Source of the DNA: Coriaria nepalensis
Lineage: Eukaryota > Streptophyta > Magnoliopsida > Cucurbitales > Coriariaceae
Direction: 5' to 3'
Assembly: GCA_027186245.1 (NCBI GenBank)
Contig: CP114488.1
Span: 818,501 to 882,500, forward strand
Length of the DNA stretch: 64,000 bases
Position numbers and translations under genes: made by a program. The notes beneath the pieces were generated by a model, which saw only the letters and a list, made by a program, of their open reading frames with translations, did no database searches and was not told the origin of the DNA. Positions 48,647 to 61,726 of this stretch are shown here, one piece after another. The first letter of the stretch is position 1; every line of letters starts with the position of its first letter.

Positions 48647-51600
48647 TTAGAACCAGTAGAAACGCTTTGGGCGCTCTTGTTGTGATCTAGTTGAATTGGG
48701 TGTAATTGTAATTCTTTCTGAATTATCTAAAACCCATTTGCTGAAATCGGGCGAAGAAATCAGTCCTTCCAAAGCTTTATTCGTAGAGTTCTTGGTGAAT
48801 CTTTCCCATTCATTCTTTGAAAATTTTCTCCTTTCTGGCGTGTTATGGAATGATGAAGGGAATAATAGTTCTGCATCGGATAGATGATGGCTGATTAAAA
48901 ACTTCAAGCAGATGGAGATTTCTATGGTGACACCACGACGGCTAGTTATTCTAGCCTTGATTTTTACTATGAAATGGGATACGAGATTGTGATCATACCT
49001 TGTTTAGGTGAATTGCAGGGCAACAGGGCAAAATCTTGGAAACGAGGCCTATGGATTCTGGAATCTTCATATTCATCATAAGAATCTTCAAGAGGAGGCA
49101 ACTCAGATGTATGAGATACTTTGCGGGTTTTCTTGGGCGATTTAAACAGATTCCTGCCGAAGCATACCACAAAATTAAATTTCATTATAACACTGCACAG
49201 AACAATAGCAATGTGGCCCACAAGAGATAATTGGACAAATAAAGAGAACCATAAAGGAAGATGGATGCTGAAGAAGCTGTTATTTTAGGCAGCATAGTTT
49301 GAATTATATAGCACATAATGAAAGTTGGATCTCCAAAACTATGAAGCAACCTTACTTGTAATGGCGACGGAGAAATCTCAATCTACAGATTCTCCTGAGT
49401 ATAGACGAGACTATTATTCCAGATAATAGAGCTCCTAAAGCGAGTACAGGGTCCACAGAAGACTGAAATAAGCAACGAACAAATCAGCATCACAACAGTT
49501 AGAAAAAATTGATTAGATTATGAGCAAGAACATGGTTAAATGGGAAAAGAGAAAAGAGAAGGGTAATGAAACATGATTGAAACATGTTGAAATTCTTGTC
49601 AAGGGTGATGAAAAAGACCTGAATAATCAAGAGAGAAGCCACAACCCGAATGGACCACGCAACAAAAAGTGCTGTGCTTATATCAATAGATCCATCTTCT
49701 GTAAGGACAACTTTTCGAACTACCCAGAAGCCCAACCATGCTCCAGCCAGGACAATAAAAGCCACAAAGAACACCGCTAACTGCATTCGTGATTTAGAGA
49801 TCAATTGAGTCCAAGTTGTTCATACATTATAGCCAATGATGTAGAGTAAGTATTACTATGATATCTTTAGCCAAAGCAGGAACCTATACTATAAGGAATT
49901 TTCATAATTATAGACCTCCTGTTATCATAAGAAACTTGGTAAACGATTACCACAAGGAGTTTCAGAACATACTAGCTACCTGCATATAGAAAAGCTACAG
50001 GGAACAGGAACATAAAAAATAAAAGAATTCATAACTTGGTCAAATACCGTATGGTTATTACTCGCTACATAACTGAAATATGTCAAAATACATGAAAGGG
50101 AACTTACATACAGGATTATACATGTCCTCACTGACCCCCATTTCCATAAGTATTGTATGCACTAATCCAGGTATGTAACGGAGGAGGAAAGATCCCAGAC
50201 CAACCTGACAAGATAATTGTAGAGTACATGCATTAACTTTGTGATGAAAAATGAAAAAAAAAGAAAAGAAAAGAAGTGGCATCAACACAAGTTAGATACC
50301 CACAACAGATGAGTATATGAAAATGGCAAGTGAGTTTTTCCGACCAGTAGGGAGAAGCTTCATCCCCTGTCAATAACAACAAAGAAAGAGATCTTAGATC
50401 ATCAGATTCCACAGAACAGGTCCGAGTTCATTTATAAGATAATATAGAACCCTGCCCAATTAAGGCAACTTGTGTCGCAACAATAAGGATCTGGCATACT
50501 CATTTCAGCTAAAAAGTACAGAAAATGGAAACCATGACCCTGATAAAGTTATTACTCAATGTGTCAAAGCTAAAGCTTAATATCGACAGCATAAAAAGTT
50601 CTCAAGGTCAACAGAAAATTGAAAGCTGTAGATTCTGTCTTACTTAATTATCAGTCAAAATATACAAAGCTTAATATCGACAGCATAAAAAGTTCTCAAT
50701 GTCAACAGAAAATTGAAAGCTGTAGATTCTGTCTTACTTAATCATCAGTCAAAATATACATCTGAAACATAATAACAGACAAAGAAAGCAAGGAATTTAT
50801 ATCACCTGAAAGAGGACCATTAATATGACGAGGAGTACCCCAACTGCCATAGCGCTGCTATAGTAAAACACCAATGATTTGCTCAAGGAGGAGGCCAAGC
50901 TCATCAGAACTACACCCAGGACTAGAAATGCTATGCGGTATACATAAAATTCTGCAAATGAAAAAACGAATAAAGTACTAAATGACTGACTATAGCCGGA
51001 AAACATGGAGTTACAGGAAATTGTATTACTTTAAATGAATTACCTTCTTCGATAGACACCTCAAATATCTCCAAAGATGATCCAGATGTCCGAACATCAA
51101 GAAGCTTGTGGTCAAAAGGTGACATGGAGTGAGACCAATTTCCTTTCAAAACTTTCTCCCACTGGCTTTGAGGGCACATCCCTAATCCAAGAGACATGTT
51201 CCTGCACAAATAAGATATTGTAAAATTCTTTGATACTGATCCTAGGTATTGATATATTAAACTTAAATCAATTTTTTTCCAAACCTGTGAAAACAAACCG
51301 CAACATTTGACGGAGGGGCAGTTGAATTTGACACTGACACTTTCACTTTCAGTGTGTGGGCAAATTTCAATAGATTTCTAATTTTCGACAATCCATGAAT
51401 GTGAACTCTTTCACACAGCACTGTCGATCCGGGTTTCGAACCTGGAGAGTTTCTAACAGGCAAGCCACGAGATAGTTGGAAGGCAGTAGATTGTGAAACA
51501 ACTGCAAGACCACAAAATTTATAAATAAGAGAAGTTTGAATCTTCTTTTTTATCTATCACGAAGGTCAGAAAACGTGAAGGTTCTTCACAATTAAATTAG

Positions 51601-51856
51601 GCAGTTTTCTCGGCATCAAAACAGAAACCGGAAACACAAAATATTACAGCTGATATGGTTTGAGTTAACAAATGGAAACTAAAAAAATAAAATCCAAACC
51701 CTAGTTCTAAGACTCCGAACATTCATGAGAAGTGGAATTAAGCGTACCTAAGGAATGTTCTTCCGCGTAGGTAATGGAAGATGAATCTAATACGAAGAGC
51801 AAGAGAATGCAGAGAAGAAATGCAAGGCTTTTTCTAAGCGAATTTGTAACGGCCAT
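48647..51856 (-). CDS. NEMP: NEMP-family nuclear-envelope membrane protein
   Basis: Ten minus-strand exons: 51856-51748, 51501-51285, 51201-51044, 50951-50806, 50366-50304, 50204-50112, 49780-49619, 49462-49356, 49153-48999, 48870-48647, giving 477 residues. A signal peptide (LAFLLCILLLFVLDSSSITYA) leads into a lumenal domain with CERVHIHGLSKI, VSVSNSTAPPSNVAVCFH and NMSLGLGMCPQSQWEKV. About five hydrophobic spans follow (FYVYRIAFLVLGVVLMSLAS, AMAVGVLLVILMVLFQ, IFIYSSVVGLGSFLLRYIPG, LAVFFVAFIVLAGAWLGFWV, ALGALLSGIIVSSIL). The nucleoplasmic tail ends with FHNTPERRKFSKNEWERFT and SPDFSKWVLDNSERITITP, a signature of plant members. These are homologues of animal NEMP1; the Arabidopsis proteins (called PNET2 or NEMP) sit in the inner nuclear membrane and help organise chromatin. 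The acceptor of the last exon is the least certain junction, as the family is variable there. The frame is intact. Confidence 0.88.
50572..50759. repeat. 94-base tandem duplication in a NEMP intron
   Basis: Two adjacent 94-base copies, 50572-50665 and 50666-50759, differ at only two positions that I can see (G/T near 50616/50710 and T/C near 50649/50743). The repeat lies in the intron between exons 4 and 5 and does not touch splice sites. Confidence 0.93.
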
Positions 51857-52629
51857 TGTTTCTGATTTCCTAGCTTGAGAAGAAGAAGAAAAAAGAAGAT
51901 GAAGACGAAACTGAGAAGGATGTACGAACTACGAAATGGGACTGGAAGGAATTTCTGCTTTTTCCTGGCAAAAATTGTTTATTGGGCCTAACGGGATATT
52001 TAATGAAGTCTACACATTTTTAATTGGGCTTTTTACGCATATGTTGTAGCCCAATAAAGTAAAAAATATCAGTAATTCCACCAGTTGAGGCCCATCGCAT
52101 GCAAACATATATGTCCATTTATTTGAGTCCTTATTTTCTTGGGCCGAGAGAGTCTATTCAACTCCTCCAAAAGATACTGCAAAAACAGTTCCACAAAACT
52201 CAGTGCATCAAGCAGCACCCCTACCATTCGGATTGTTGATCACCTTCGAACAGGAACAACATCCCTAGCAGTACTAGGTGTAGTTCCACAACCAGCAGCT
52301 TGAGCTTGTACAACAAGACATAATCAGATCATTTCTTTACGTATTTTTTATAATATAATATAAACTTTGAATATAAAATTTACTATATTACTAAAATAAT
52401 AAAAAAATATTATTTAATGAATAACATATTCAGGACTACTTATAAGCCTCATCAAGCAAGAAGAGAGTGTGTTGAGTTAGCCATTAGATCTTAATTACCT
52501 CAAGTTCACACCATCTTATTGATTCTAACTTACCTAAACCTTACGGCGGTAGAAGTGGAATTGTGGTAGAGGCCCAAAAGTAGAGGCCCATCAACATCGT
52601 TCATGGGCATCTCCGCATCTCTACAAAAG

Positions 52630-52663
<34 letters not shown>

Positions 52664-53275
52664 GTACGTGGTTAAAATGACGTTGGAATCTTTCTGGGCA
52701 TATTCAAATCCTCCTAATAGAATAAACAAAACACTATTTAGAAATATATTACATGAACCAAAACACCAAAACTCCTCTCTCTTTCACATCAGCTGTTAGA
52801 TTTATAGATTTTCCCGCACTTTCTTCCATTTTCCTTGGCTTCTCGTTCCAAATTTACTATCTTTAACCCCCTTTTTTTTCTCTTTTCTCCTCTCTTGTTT
52901 CTTTCGGCAGTATATCGCTCTTCTCCGATCATTTCTAGGAATTCATCTGAACAAAGAAGGAAAGAAAGATCAAGAACAAAAGGAAACAAGGAGGATCACT
53001 GATCTCCTCATAATTGTTTCATAGCTGCAGGTTAATTCTTCCAGTTTTCTGGAGTTTTGATCTCAGCTGTTGTTCTTTGATCTCAGGTGTCTTTCATTTC
53101 TTCTTTTTAGTTCGTTTATTTATGCCTAGATCGGTGTTTTTGGCCTTCTATCTGCATTTTCTCGGAAGCCAAACGGCGGTTGTTATTTTTTTATTTTATT
53201 TTTGGGTGGCTTATTATAGTTTACTAATTTTGGGATTTGAACAGAGGATGAGTAAAAAGTAGTGAGAATTTTGCA
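51857..53275. promoter_or_regulatory. Bidirectional upstream region of NEMP (-) and HHP4 (+)
   Basis: The NEMP side carries several GCCCA/TGGGC motifs at about 51985-52145. A (CT)n tract at 52632-52662 lies upstream of HHP4. A likely HHP4 5'-UTR intron runs from a donor after gctgcag (53030) to the acceptor tttgaacag (53244). No coding region is supported in between. Confidence 0.45.
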
Positions 53276-54810
53276 ATGGAGAGCCATCAGACCAAATGTA
53301 CTTCCAAGGAAGGGAAAGGGGGGAGATTGTGGAAGAAAATGAAGTATCAATTGATTGAGTATCCCTCTTTGCCTGCCTATTTGAGGGACAATGAGTTCAT
53401 CATAGGTCATTATCGTTCCGAGTTGCCGTTGAAGCAGACTCTTCTTAGCATTTTCACTATTCATAATGAGACATTGAATGTTTGGACGTAAGGATTCTCC
53501 TAATCTTCTTCTTCCTCTTCTTATTCTTTTTCTGCCTTAAATTTTGCTAATTTTTCTCTTATGGTAGTTTCAACTGATAAATCTCATACTGCGAAGAAGG
53601 AAGAATGTGATGGAATTTCTAATTTTACTTGTAATGGTACATAGAGACTATGAGGAGTTCTAGCTTTCTGACGATGCCTTTCACTTTGAATCTTTCAAAA
53701 ATCATACAGTGTGAATTTTTTCTATACGTTGTTGCAGGCATTTGATTGGGTTCTTCCTTTTTCTTTGCCTGACAATATACACTGCATACAAGGTGCCTAA
53801 TGTTGTGCACATTCGTCCTCTGCAAAATTTCCCTTATGTTCTACAAAGGGTTGATCTTGAAAAATTCCAAACAGAATTCATGACATGCCTCCCTTCTTTG
53901 CCCGCCATGCCTGATCTGCACAGATACAGGGACGATTTGAAGACTACATTGCCTTCCATGGACTTGCTTCCATCTCTCTCTAGCTGGCATGTTATGGATT
54001 CTCTATATAATTGTTTGCCCGAGCGATTCTCTCATGGCAACTATACTGATGTTTGTGTTCTGGTAATCCTCTTCTTCCTTGCCCTTCTATAATTGTTAAC
54101 ACTAGATTGCTATATTTTAGGCCAATTCATTCTTTAATATTTGAATCAAATTTCAGAGTAGTGTGAAGGAGGATTTGGCCAACATAATAGCACCTGTAAT
54201 GTTACGGCCAATAACCCGCTGGCCTTTTTTCGCATTCTTAGGTGGGGCAATGTTTTGCTTGCTATGCAGCAGCATATGCCACCTTCTAATCTGCCATTCT
54301 GAACGTCTTTCATACATAATGCTCCGACTAGACTATGCTGGAATTGCAGCCCTTATAGCTACCTCATTCTACCCTCCTGTATACTACTCTTTCATGTGCT
54401 ACCCTTTCCTTTGCAATCTCTACATGGGATTCATAACATTCTTAGGAATCGCAACCATTTTGTTTTCTCTCCTCCCCGTTTTTCAAACCCCTCAATTCCG
54501 AACAGTCCGTGCTACCCTTTTCTTCAGTATGGGATTTAGCGGGTTAGCTCCGATTCTTCACAAGCTGTTCATGTTTTGGGGCCGGCCTGAGGCTCTTCAC
54601 ACATTTGGGTATGAGATGTTAATGGGTTTTTTCTATGGACTTGGAGTTATTGTTTATGCTACGAGGATTCCAGAAAGATGGATGCCTGGAAAATTCGACT
54701 TAGCGGGACATAGTCACCAGCTGTTTCATGTTCTAGTTGTGGCGGGAGCTTACACTCATTACCGTGCCGGGTTAGTCTATCTAAACTGGCGAGATTTGGA
54801 AGGTTGTTAA
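53276..54810 (+). CDS. HHP4: Heptahelical transmembrane protein, HHP4-type
   Basis: Three exons: 53276-53487, 53738-54062 and 54157-54810, giving 396 residues. The cytosolic N-terminus has LWKKMKYQLIEYPSLPAYLR and DNEFIIGHYR, leading to the family signature HNETLNVWTHLIGFFLF. After a long loop (LPSLPAMPDLHRYRD to YNCLPERFSHGNYTD) the remaining helices follow. The metal-site positions are SSICHLLICHSE and the C-terminal HSHQLFHVLVVAG. Other matching blocks are RLDYAGIAALIATSFYPPVY, GFSGLAPILHKL and RIPERWMPGKFD; the end is LVYLNWRDLEGC. The proteins belong to the adiponectin/progestin receptor (PAQR) group, membrane proteins with a hydrolase-like zinc site. In Arabidopsis HHP genes respond to temperature, sugar and ABA and have been tied to cold signalling. 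The match to HHP4 is close over the whole length. The frame is intact. Confidence 0.94.
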
Positions 54811-57360
54811 GGTCGTAGGATTAATTAGCGGGTTATTTAGAAAGATTGGTTTAGTGGTAGAGGCATTTAAAATTTGTTGTCACAATTGAGAATTAGATAA
54901 AAAGTTGGTGTATTAGAGGGAAGTCTATAAGTCATCATCTTTGATGTACTACAGTCTCGCCAGTCTCTTTCCCGGTCAAGTGGTTCCCACAAAGAAAATC
55001 GTTTTCCGGTACCTCACGGTCTGATATATCTGTTACATACAAGATTTTGTACCGTGAGAGATTATCTGTTGGGATTCTTTAAGAGGTGAGACAAGCATGT
55101 TGCATCACATTGTATTATTACCCCATAGCTCATACTATCTGTTATATCATGTGGTTCATTCATAAGAATCTGTTATCATCACATGGTATCTATAATGCAT
55201 AAGATCTTGTTGTTCATTCATGTGGTTTCTAGGTTGTTGCTTGCTCTATAGGATTTATGAGTGTATTATTCTTGTTTGATGATGATTCTTTCTTATCAGA
55301 CGTGTAAGAAACTTCATAAGATTATTGTAATAGAGACATGATTTGATTACATGTGCAGCATTATGTTGCGAGACTGGTTTTTGCTTGCAAGTTTTATTTT
55401 CCCATTTTGCCCCCCTCTAACAAGTCATATTTGAGCAATAATTAACTCTTCGGTTCATCTGATTAATTGGATCATAGGTCTTATTTAATCATTAATCCCA
55501 TGGATTAATTAAATAATCTGAAATTTGGTGGGTTAATATGACAAGAAGTAACCAAAGGCCGGATCCTAGTATCGGTCTTGATCTCAACTTTACCGTCTTA
55601 CCGGTACCAATATTGATACATGTAGTATTGAAATTACTGATACCATGTCTAAAATTGAGATTGCCGCCGTTGAAACTGAGACTTTTGTGTCCGCTCTTAA
55701 TTACTAGATAGCCAGATAGCCAATTTTCCATTATCAGCATTGCCAAAGTCATTTGATTAATGTCATGGATCAAGCTCTCTCGAACACATTAAAGAGGAAT
55801 TTATGAGTCATTAGCAATGATAACAAAATTATAACATACATATAAAAAAACAATAACACTATTGTATTCATTAATAAACGGATAACACACACATGGATGT
55901 TATTATTACTGATTTTTGTTTGATCCTGAAACTAAATCGTTAGAAACGATCATCTGATTATTCTGTATAGTGATTTCGTTAACAATGGAAATAATTACGG
56001 ATAATTAAACATAACTATTTTTCTATCAATGATTTGATGATGAGAGTCTAACTAATTATAGATCAGTTATACTAATAACTTTATGTAATGTCAAGGTAAA
56101 ATTGCATAGAAATGCATATAAATTATAACCAAATTGAAAAAAGAAAAAATCAACTTACGATCATTTTACTTGACGAAAGAGTTTGACTTGTCAAGTTGGC
56201 ATCTAGATTGCTTGCCTCAAGATCAGGATCTAAAGCATAATTTAAGGAATTCTTTTGGTATACGGTTTGTATTATGATTATTTGAGCATACGGTTTAATA
56301 ATCGTAATATATAGATATGATATCGATATATTTTCAATCCTATATTTTTATATGAATGGTCCTTAGGCACACACCAAATCCCATTGAAGTTAAAACTTCG
56401 TACAATTTCTTATTGTAATTACTATAAATTTCTAATTGAATCTACACGTTACAACGTAACCATGGAAGAAATTCTCATATAACATAAGTATGTATCAAAT
56501 GATGCGTACTATTACGTATACGTAACTACTTAATACAAAATAAGCCACGTTAAATCAAGATTAATTAATAATAAAAACGTATCGTATTATTGTTATAAAA
56601 AAATGTGAACATTTTAGACTATCGATCTCATATGTATCATGGAATCATTGTAATAATAAAGAAATTAAAATATATAATATATATATACGTAATATGATAT
56701 TAAATACTAATTAAGATGAAGTATATGGTATAAATTAATTATTATTTTATTCGTTTTCTTCTTTTATTTAATCGGAGTGTACGTTATTATAAATTTTTTT
56801 AAATATATGATATTTTAAATATATATAAATTTAATATGATATATAATCTAAAAATAATATATATATTTGATATAAATCGGAAGGAAAAAAAAAAGAGATT
56901 GGTCCCGTTAGGTTATTTAGTTTTATGCATAGTGGGCAACTAGATAGCTAGTTATATATATATATATATGAATATGTGACTGATGTGATTCTTACATTAC
57001 ATTAAATATGGTAACCGGCCATTAATTGATAGCAGACCTAATGAGGTTGAGATTTCTAAGATCAAATTTTGATATATTTCGTATTACATACGTTATTGTG
57101 ACATAGAATTGATAAGAGTTCTGATTACGGATCCAGTACCAATATCTAAGCTGGAAAAGGGACGATGAAGGAATAAAACGAAAAATGCTTTTTATACCGA
57201 ATGAATAGAATTATACAAACTATTGCCCAGTTTAATGTAAGCTATAGACATTAGGATGGATCGAATTACTAATTAACATGTTAAATGGATCGAATCCATT
57301 TAAGTAACATATAAGCACATTGGATGATCTATCATTTGGAAGATAATTAACAACTGCTAA
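54811..57360. other. Intergenic region
   Basis: About the first 300 bases are probably the HHP4 3' untranslated region. The remainder is AT-rich with a TA microsatellite at about 56956-56970. Open frames (for example 55492-55773 on the minus strand) have no recognisable family. Confidence 0.45.
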
Positions 57361-57915
57361 TCAGAACATGCCTGTTCTTTTGGAAACAGCGTAGCTTCTG
57401 CTTCTTGGATAAACATCAGCAATGACCTTCACTTCACCAAACTCACATTCCTTTTCTTCATCGATCCTTCCGATCCCCAAACTTCGGCTCCGTAGAATAT
57501 TATCGGGTCCCACATGGCAGCCGCCACTTATAGTTGTTCTCGCCGGAGATTTACTCGTCGTGGGGCCCGCAGCATGCCGTCTTTGATTAAAATCCAAGTG
57601 ATCAAACTTATTGCCATAGCTTCTAGTAGAAGAAGCCATAAGAAGCTGATCATTGTAATGTTCAATCTTATTGGTTGATTTGGTGGAGTTTACACTAAAA
57701 CTCTTGGGGAGGATGGTGGCTACTTGGCCAACCGGGCAGCCGACCGTCATGGCAGCATAGTCAAGATGACCGGAGTACACTGTCATGCTTCGGATGTAGA
57801 AATCTCTAGCCTTGATCAAAATTTTGATGGGTGTTTTCAAAAATTTGCTCAACTTATTTCTCTCCTTTTTGCTAATCTTTTGGGTTTCATGATTTGAAGC
57901 TTCTTTGGTTTCCAT
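57361..57915 (-). CDS. Conserved plant protein of unknown function
   Basis: A single-exon frame of 184 residues from ATG 57915, the first ATG of the frame. It begins METKEASNHETQKISKKERN and has a basic helix KFLKTPIKILIKARDFYIRS. The tail contains RSRSLGIGRIDEEKECEFGE and ends VYPRSRSYAVSKRTGMF. I recall a plant family with the same order of blocks (K-x-P-x-x-x-L-x-x-A-R-D-x-Y at the front; GIGRIDE-x-x-x-CEF and YPRSRSYAV at the end) but no function or name I can vouch for. No signal peptide or membrane segment is present. The many Ser and Arg residues suggest phosphorylation sites. Confidence 0.75.
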   Translation of the reverse strand: METKEASNHETQKISKKERNKLSKFLKTPIKILIKARDFYIRSMTVYSGHLDYAAMTVGCPVGQVATILPKSFSVNSTKSTNKIEHYNDQLLMASSTRSYGNKFDHLDFNQRRHAAGPTTSKSPARTTISGGCHVGPDNILRSRSLGIGRIDEEKECEFGEVKVIADVYPRSRSYAVSKRTGMF

Positions 57916-58778
57916 TTGAAATAATGCCACTAACACATCACATGCAGATAGCCATATCTATGAAATGAATTAAAAAGATAAGAAATGGGAAAATTAGTGT
58001 TGAGGTTTGATGATAAGAGAAGGGTTTTTTTTTTTTGGCCTAATACAGAGAGGGTTCGGAAGCTTTTAATATTTGAACATGGAAGGAGTGAGGTAGTAGG
58101 TCGTGTGTATTAATTATGTATATATAATATTAAAAATATGGAATTCTAAATGATTTCACGACCCATTTCAATCTAATCTCAGTTTAATAATATTATATTA
58201 TATCTTAAATTAATTTTATATATAATTAAAATATTTTAATTTATCTAAAAAATATATAAATAAAAGGATATTTCTTTGTTAGGACCGCATCGAAAGCAAG
58301 ATCCAACTTGAGTTTTCCACGCTCGTTAGGATTAATTAATTAAACACGTACGAAAAGAATTAATTAATTAATTAATTAATGATAAAAAAATTATATAAAA
58401 TTATATAGATACAAACTTGATGTAACAAACTTGATGTGACGTGGCACTTACATAACCTTGTAAATTGATAAGGTCTGGATAAGTCCTTATGGATCCGGTC
58501 GGGAACCGAATTCAAAAGGTTTGTTCCGAGATCTGTCAGACCTTGTTCCTACTCTTTTTGAAGCCCAGCCCAAAATGATCTTCAAGAAATGCAAATCGAA
58601 GGGGAAATAACGTAATTGGGCTTAACATGGTATAGGCCCAACTTGGAAAACTTAAAAAATGGGTTTGTAAGCCGACGTCGTCGTATGCAGGAGGTTCTCT
58701 GCAAATATTATCCATGGTCCTATACTTCCGATTATTAGTCAAAATCATTCCACCTCTCGTCTTTGCTTCATATAGACG
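57916..58778. other. Divergent upstream region
   Basis: Lies between the conserved gene on the minus strand and the BSD gene on the plus strand. It is AT-rich near 58100-58440 (including (TTAA)n at about 58361-58381). It then has several GCCCA/GGGC elements within 220 bases of the BSD start (about 58560-58640), a usual feature of plant housekeeping promoters. Confidence 0.4.
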
Positions 58779-61726
58779 ATGACGTCTTGGTGGGTTCGCT
58801 CGATTGCCAATTCACTCAAGCTTGACGACGACGACGACAATGGAGATCCTAGCCACGCTCCGGACCGGAATATTTCTCCGGATCCGAGATCCGATTCCGA
58901 TCAGCAGCACCAGCTGGCCGATTCGTCGTCTTCATCATCAACTCCAACTTCCAGAGGCGTCAAAGAAGACCTCTCCTATCTCACCAAAACCCTAACTCGT
59001 CAATTCTGGGGTGTTGCCTCTTTCCTAGCTCCTCCTCCCGAGCATTCTCCTTCGCATTCTCAGATTTCTGAATCGAAGACGTCTGAACCGTCCGATGTCG
59101 GTGTGATTGAGGAGGAAACGCGCGATCTTAAATTGTCCGATGAAGATATAATCGCTGGAATCCGGAGTGATATTGCGGAGATTAGTGGGAAGTTCAGGAC
59201 TGGTATCTCTAAGCTATCGAGCAACCAAACGGTTTCAGAAATTACTAAGATCGCTTCGAATTTTCTCCAATTTGGTCCGGAGGAATCTCTTGAAAAATAC
59301 AAGCTGGAAGGAGCTGTGGCCGTGACGGAAGAGGTTCTGGCTTTCGTAAAGGATATAGTTATGCATCCCGAAACTTGGTTGGATTTTCCTCTACCTGACG
59401 ATGGCGATTCTGACGGTACACTATTATCCTTTATTTGCTATTTATATAGTTTCATGTCAATGAACTCAAATCCTGTTCGGGAAGCTTAGCAAAAGATATC
59501 TGCGTATCCCTGTTGTAATTTTCTCTTCATTTCCTAGCTCGTCTGGTTTATGTTTTCCACTAAGACAATCTGTTGAAGTAAGCCTTTGAATTTCTCTTCA
59601 ATTTTTTTTTGTTCCATCTTCTTATCATTTGACTATGGTCTTCAATTTTCTTTTTCTGGTCTTACATGTTTCTTCTGTGAGTGCAGTTTCCTGAGTTTTC
59701 TTTATTGATGTTTGACAATAGTGGTCTGAGAGGATTTTACGGTTTGGGTTTGGGACAGGAGTTAGTAGGGAGAATGATTGTTCAAATTCCAGGAATTATG
59801 AGATCGGTGTTTGATGCTTATTTTCCTCTGGCAACTATTTTTAGGTATTCTTCTCACATGAATTGCAGGGTTGGCTTTTTGAGAATCTACATTGGTCTCA
59901 AAGTATTCAGTAGGAACAATTATATTAGCTGGAGAATTTTCTTGTGTTATACTTCCGCCATAGTTATCTGCATTTTCCTCCAGGATAACACTGCTATTGG
60001 CACGTTCTTTTCTTCTTTGTTGCTGCTGTTGTGATACATTTACATAAGCACATTTTTAAATTCAGTTCTTCTCTTCAGATTTTGAGTTGTCTGATGCTCA
60101 ACAAGAGCATGCTCTAGCAATTGAACATCTTGCACCAAGATTGTCTGCTTTGAGGATCGAACTTTGTCCAGGATACATGAGTGAAAGTTGCTTTTGGAAG
60201 ATCTACTTCGTCCTTTTGCATCCCAGACTGAAGAGTCGTGAAGCTGAACTTTTATCAACACCTGAAGTAAGTTGGCCTTATCTACCAAATTCCCTTTTGG
60301 TTTAGTTTCGCTCTTTGTGGCTTATAAAAACATTAGTGATCTTGAGTTCTTGACCCTTCTCCATTAAGTGAGCTGAGGACACTGTTTATCATTGTACTTA
60401 TGCTAGAAGAGTTTCTAAACATTTATCGAAGTCTTTATGCGAATACTATAAATAATTTGTCTGCTTTATGACTGAATTATTCCTTGATGTGCATAATGCG
60501 CATAGCAAACTCCTTTACAAATTTTTATTATGTTATATAGATGTATTAACATTTGAATGACGGTACTTAAAAGTTATCTTGATGGTGCACAAGGAGTTTA
60601 CATTGGGAAATATGGTTTTAAGCATCTGTCTTTCTCATATTTGTCTTGTGATTTTTTGTTTGTGGATCACTGGTGAAGTTACTTTCAATGTCAATGTGTC
60701 TATAATTGTACAGTGTTACTGGCCTGTTAACTTGGAATATACCGCAAACATGAAATTAATTATAAATAACCCGAAACAAGTGGGTGTCCTCTATGCCCAC
60801 ATAGTATAGTATTTTCAAATAGCAACCTTGGGGAACAAATCCAAGTATTGCAATTTAGCCTTATTTGTTGATGTTGCAAATATATGAAGCTAGCAATGCC
60901 TTTCCCTCAAGCCTAGGAACACTACTATTTTCACAGTTACCTATTCAGAGATTTCTCCTAGTTGCTGCATTCTATATACTAACATAACGTGAAATATTTC
61001 ACTTGATCAAATTATATGCAGATAGTAAAAGCTAGAGCGATGCTAACTCAAGAGCTGCGTAAAAAGAGTGATCGGAAGATGGAACCAGACTCTTCTCAGA
61101 ATGCCCCTCTTTATTCAAGAGGAATTTCTCAGCCACTAGGTGAAGAGCAACTTTCTGTGCCGTCACCTATAGCTCAATCTGTACCATCATCATCTCTTCA
61201 AACATCTGCTATTGAATCAGCCCCATCTTCATCAGCACCTGATTATGTGACCGAAAAGCACCCACGCCAATTCGAAGAAACTCAAACCATTGACAAGCTC
61301 GTAGTTGAGGAAGAACCAGTGATTAAGATCCCCAATCCCAATACCCTGTCTGGCTCATCATCTAAAGCTATTGAAGAACATTACAAAGACGAAGATGATG
61401 ATTGGTTGAAAGAGGAAAATCCTGTAGATGGTGTTAGTGGGACCAGCATCCCTATAGGGAATGATGAAGATGTATCATTCAGTGACCTTGAAGATGATGA
61501 TGATGCAGCAGGGCCCACAAAAAAGGTAATTTATGGGTCTGATTCTTCTTCTAAAGACTCTAGGGATTGGGTTGAACTACGTAGGAGCTCTACTGATTCG
61601 GTGAAAGATAACAAATCTGTTGAAATCAGACATGTTAGGTCCGAGCAGGTAAATATTAATGCTCGCAATTCTGAGAACAGGAAATCGAACGAGTGGCTTG
61701 ATGTTGAGGACATTGATGTAATGTAA
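58779..61726 (+). CDS. BSD-domain-containing protein
   Basis: Three exons: 58779-59415, 60079-60266 and 61022-61726, giving 509 residues. The N-terminus (MTSWWVRSIANSLKLDDDDD) and the block EDLSYLTKTLTRQFWGVASF are conserved in plant BSD proteins. The BSD domain spans the end of exon 1 and exon 2, with HPETWLDFPLPDD, DAQQEHALAIEHLAPRLSAL and the hallmark CFWKIYFVLLHPRL. The C-terminal half is acidic and Ser-rich and ends NEWLDVEDIDVM. BSD domains occur in TFIIH p62, synapse-associated proteins and DOS2-like proteins; in plants the function of this subgroup is not well known. Open frames inside the two long introns do not look like exons. The frame and all splice sites (GT-AG) are intact. Confidence 0.92.

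Noticed and set aside
59681..60034. 117-codon frame between the first two BSD exons
   Set aside because: Conserved BSD-protein sequence joins directly from 59415 to 60079; this frame is intronic and shows no family.
60579..60809. 76-codon frame in the second BSD intron
   Set aside because: Hydrophobic by base composition, with no splice support and no similarity.
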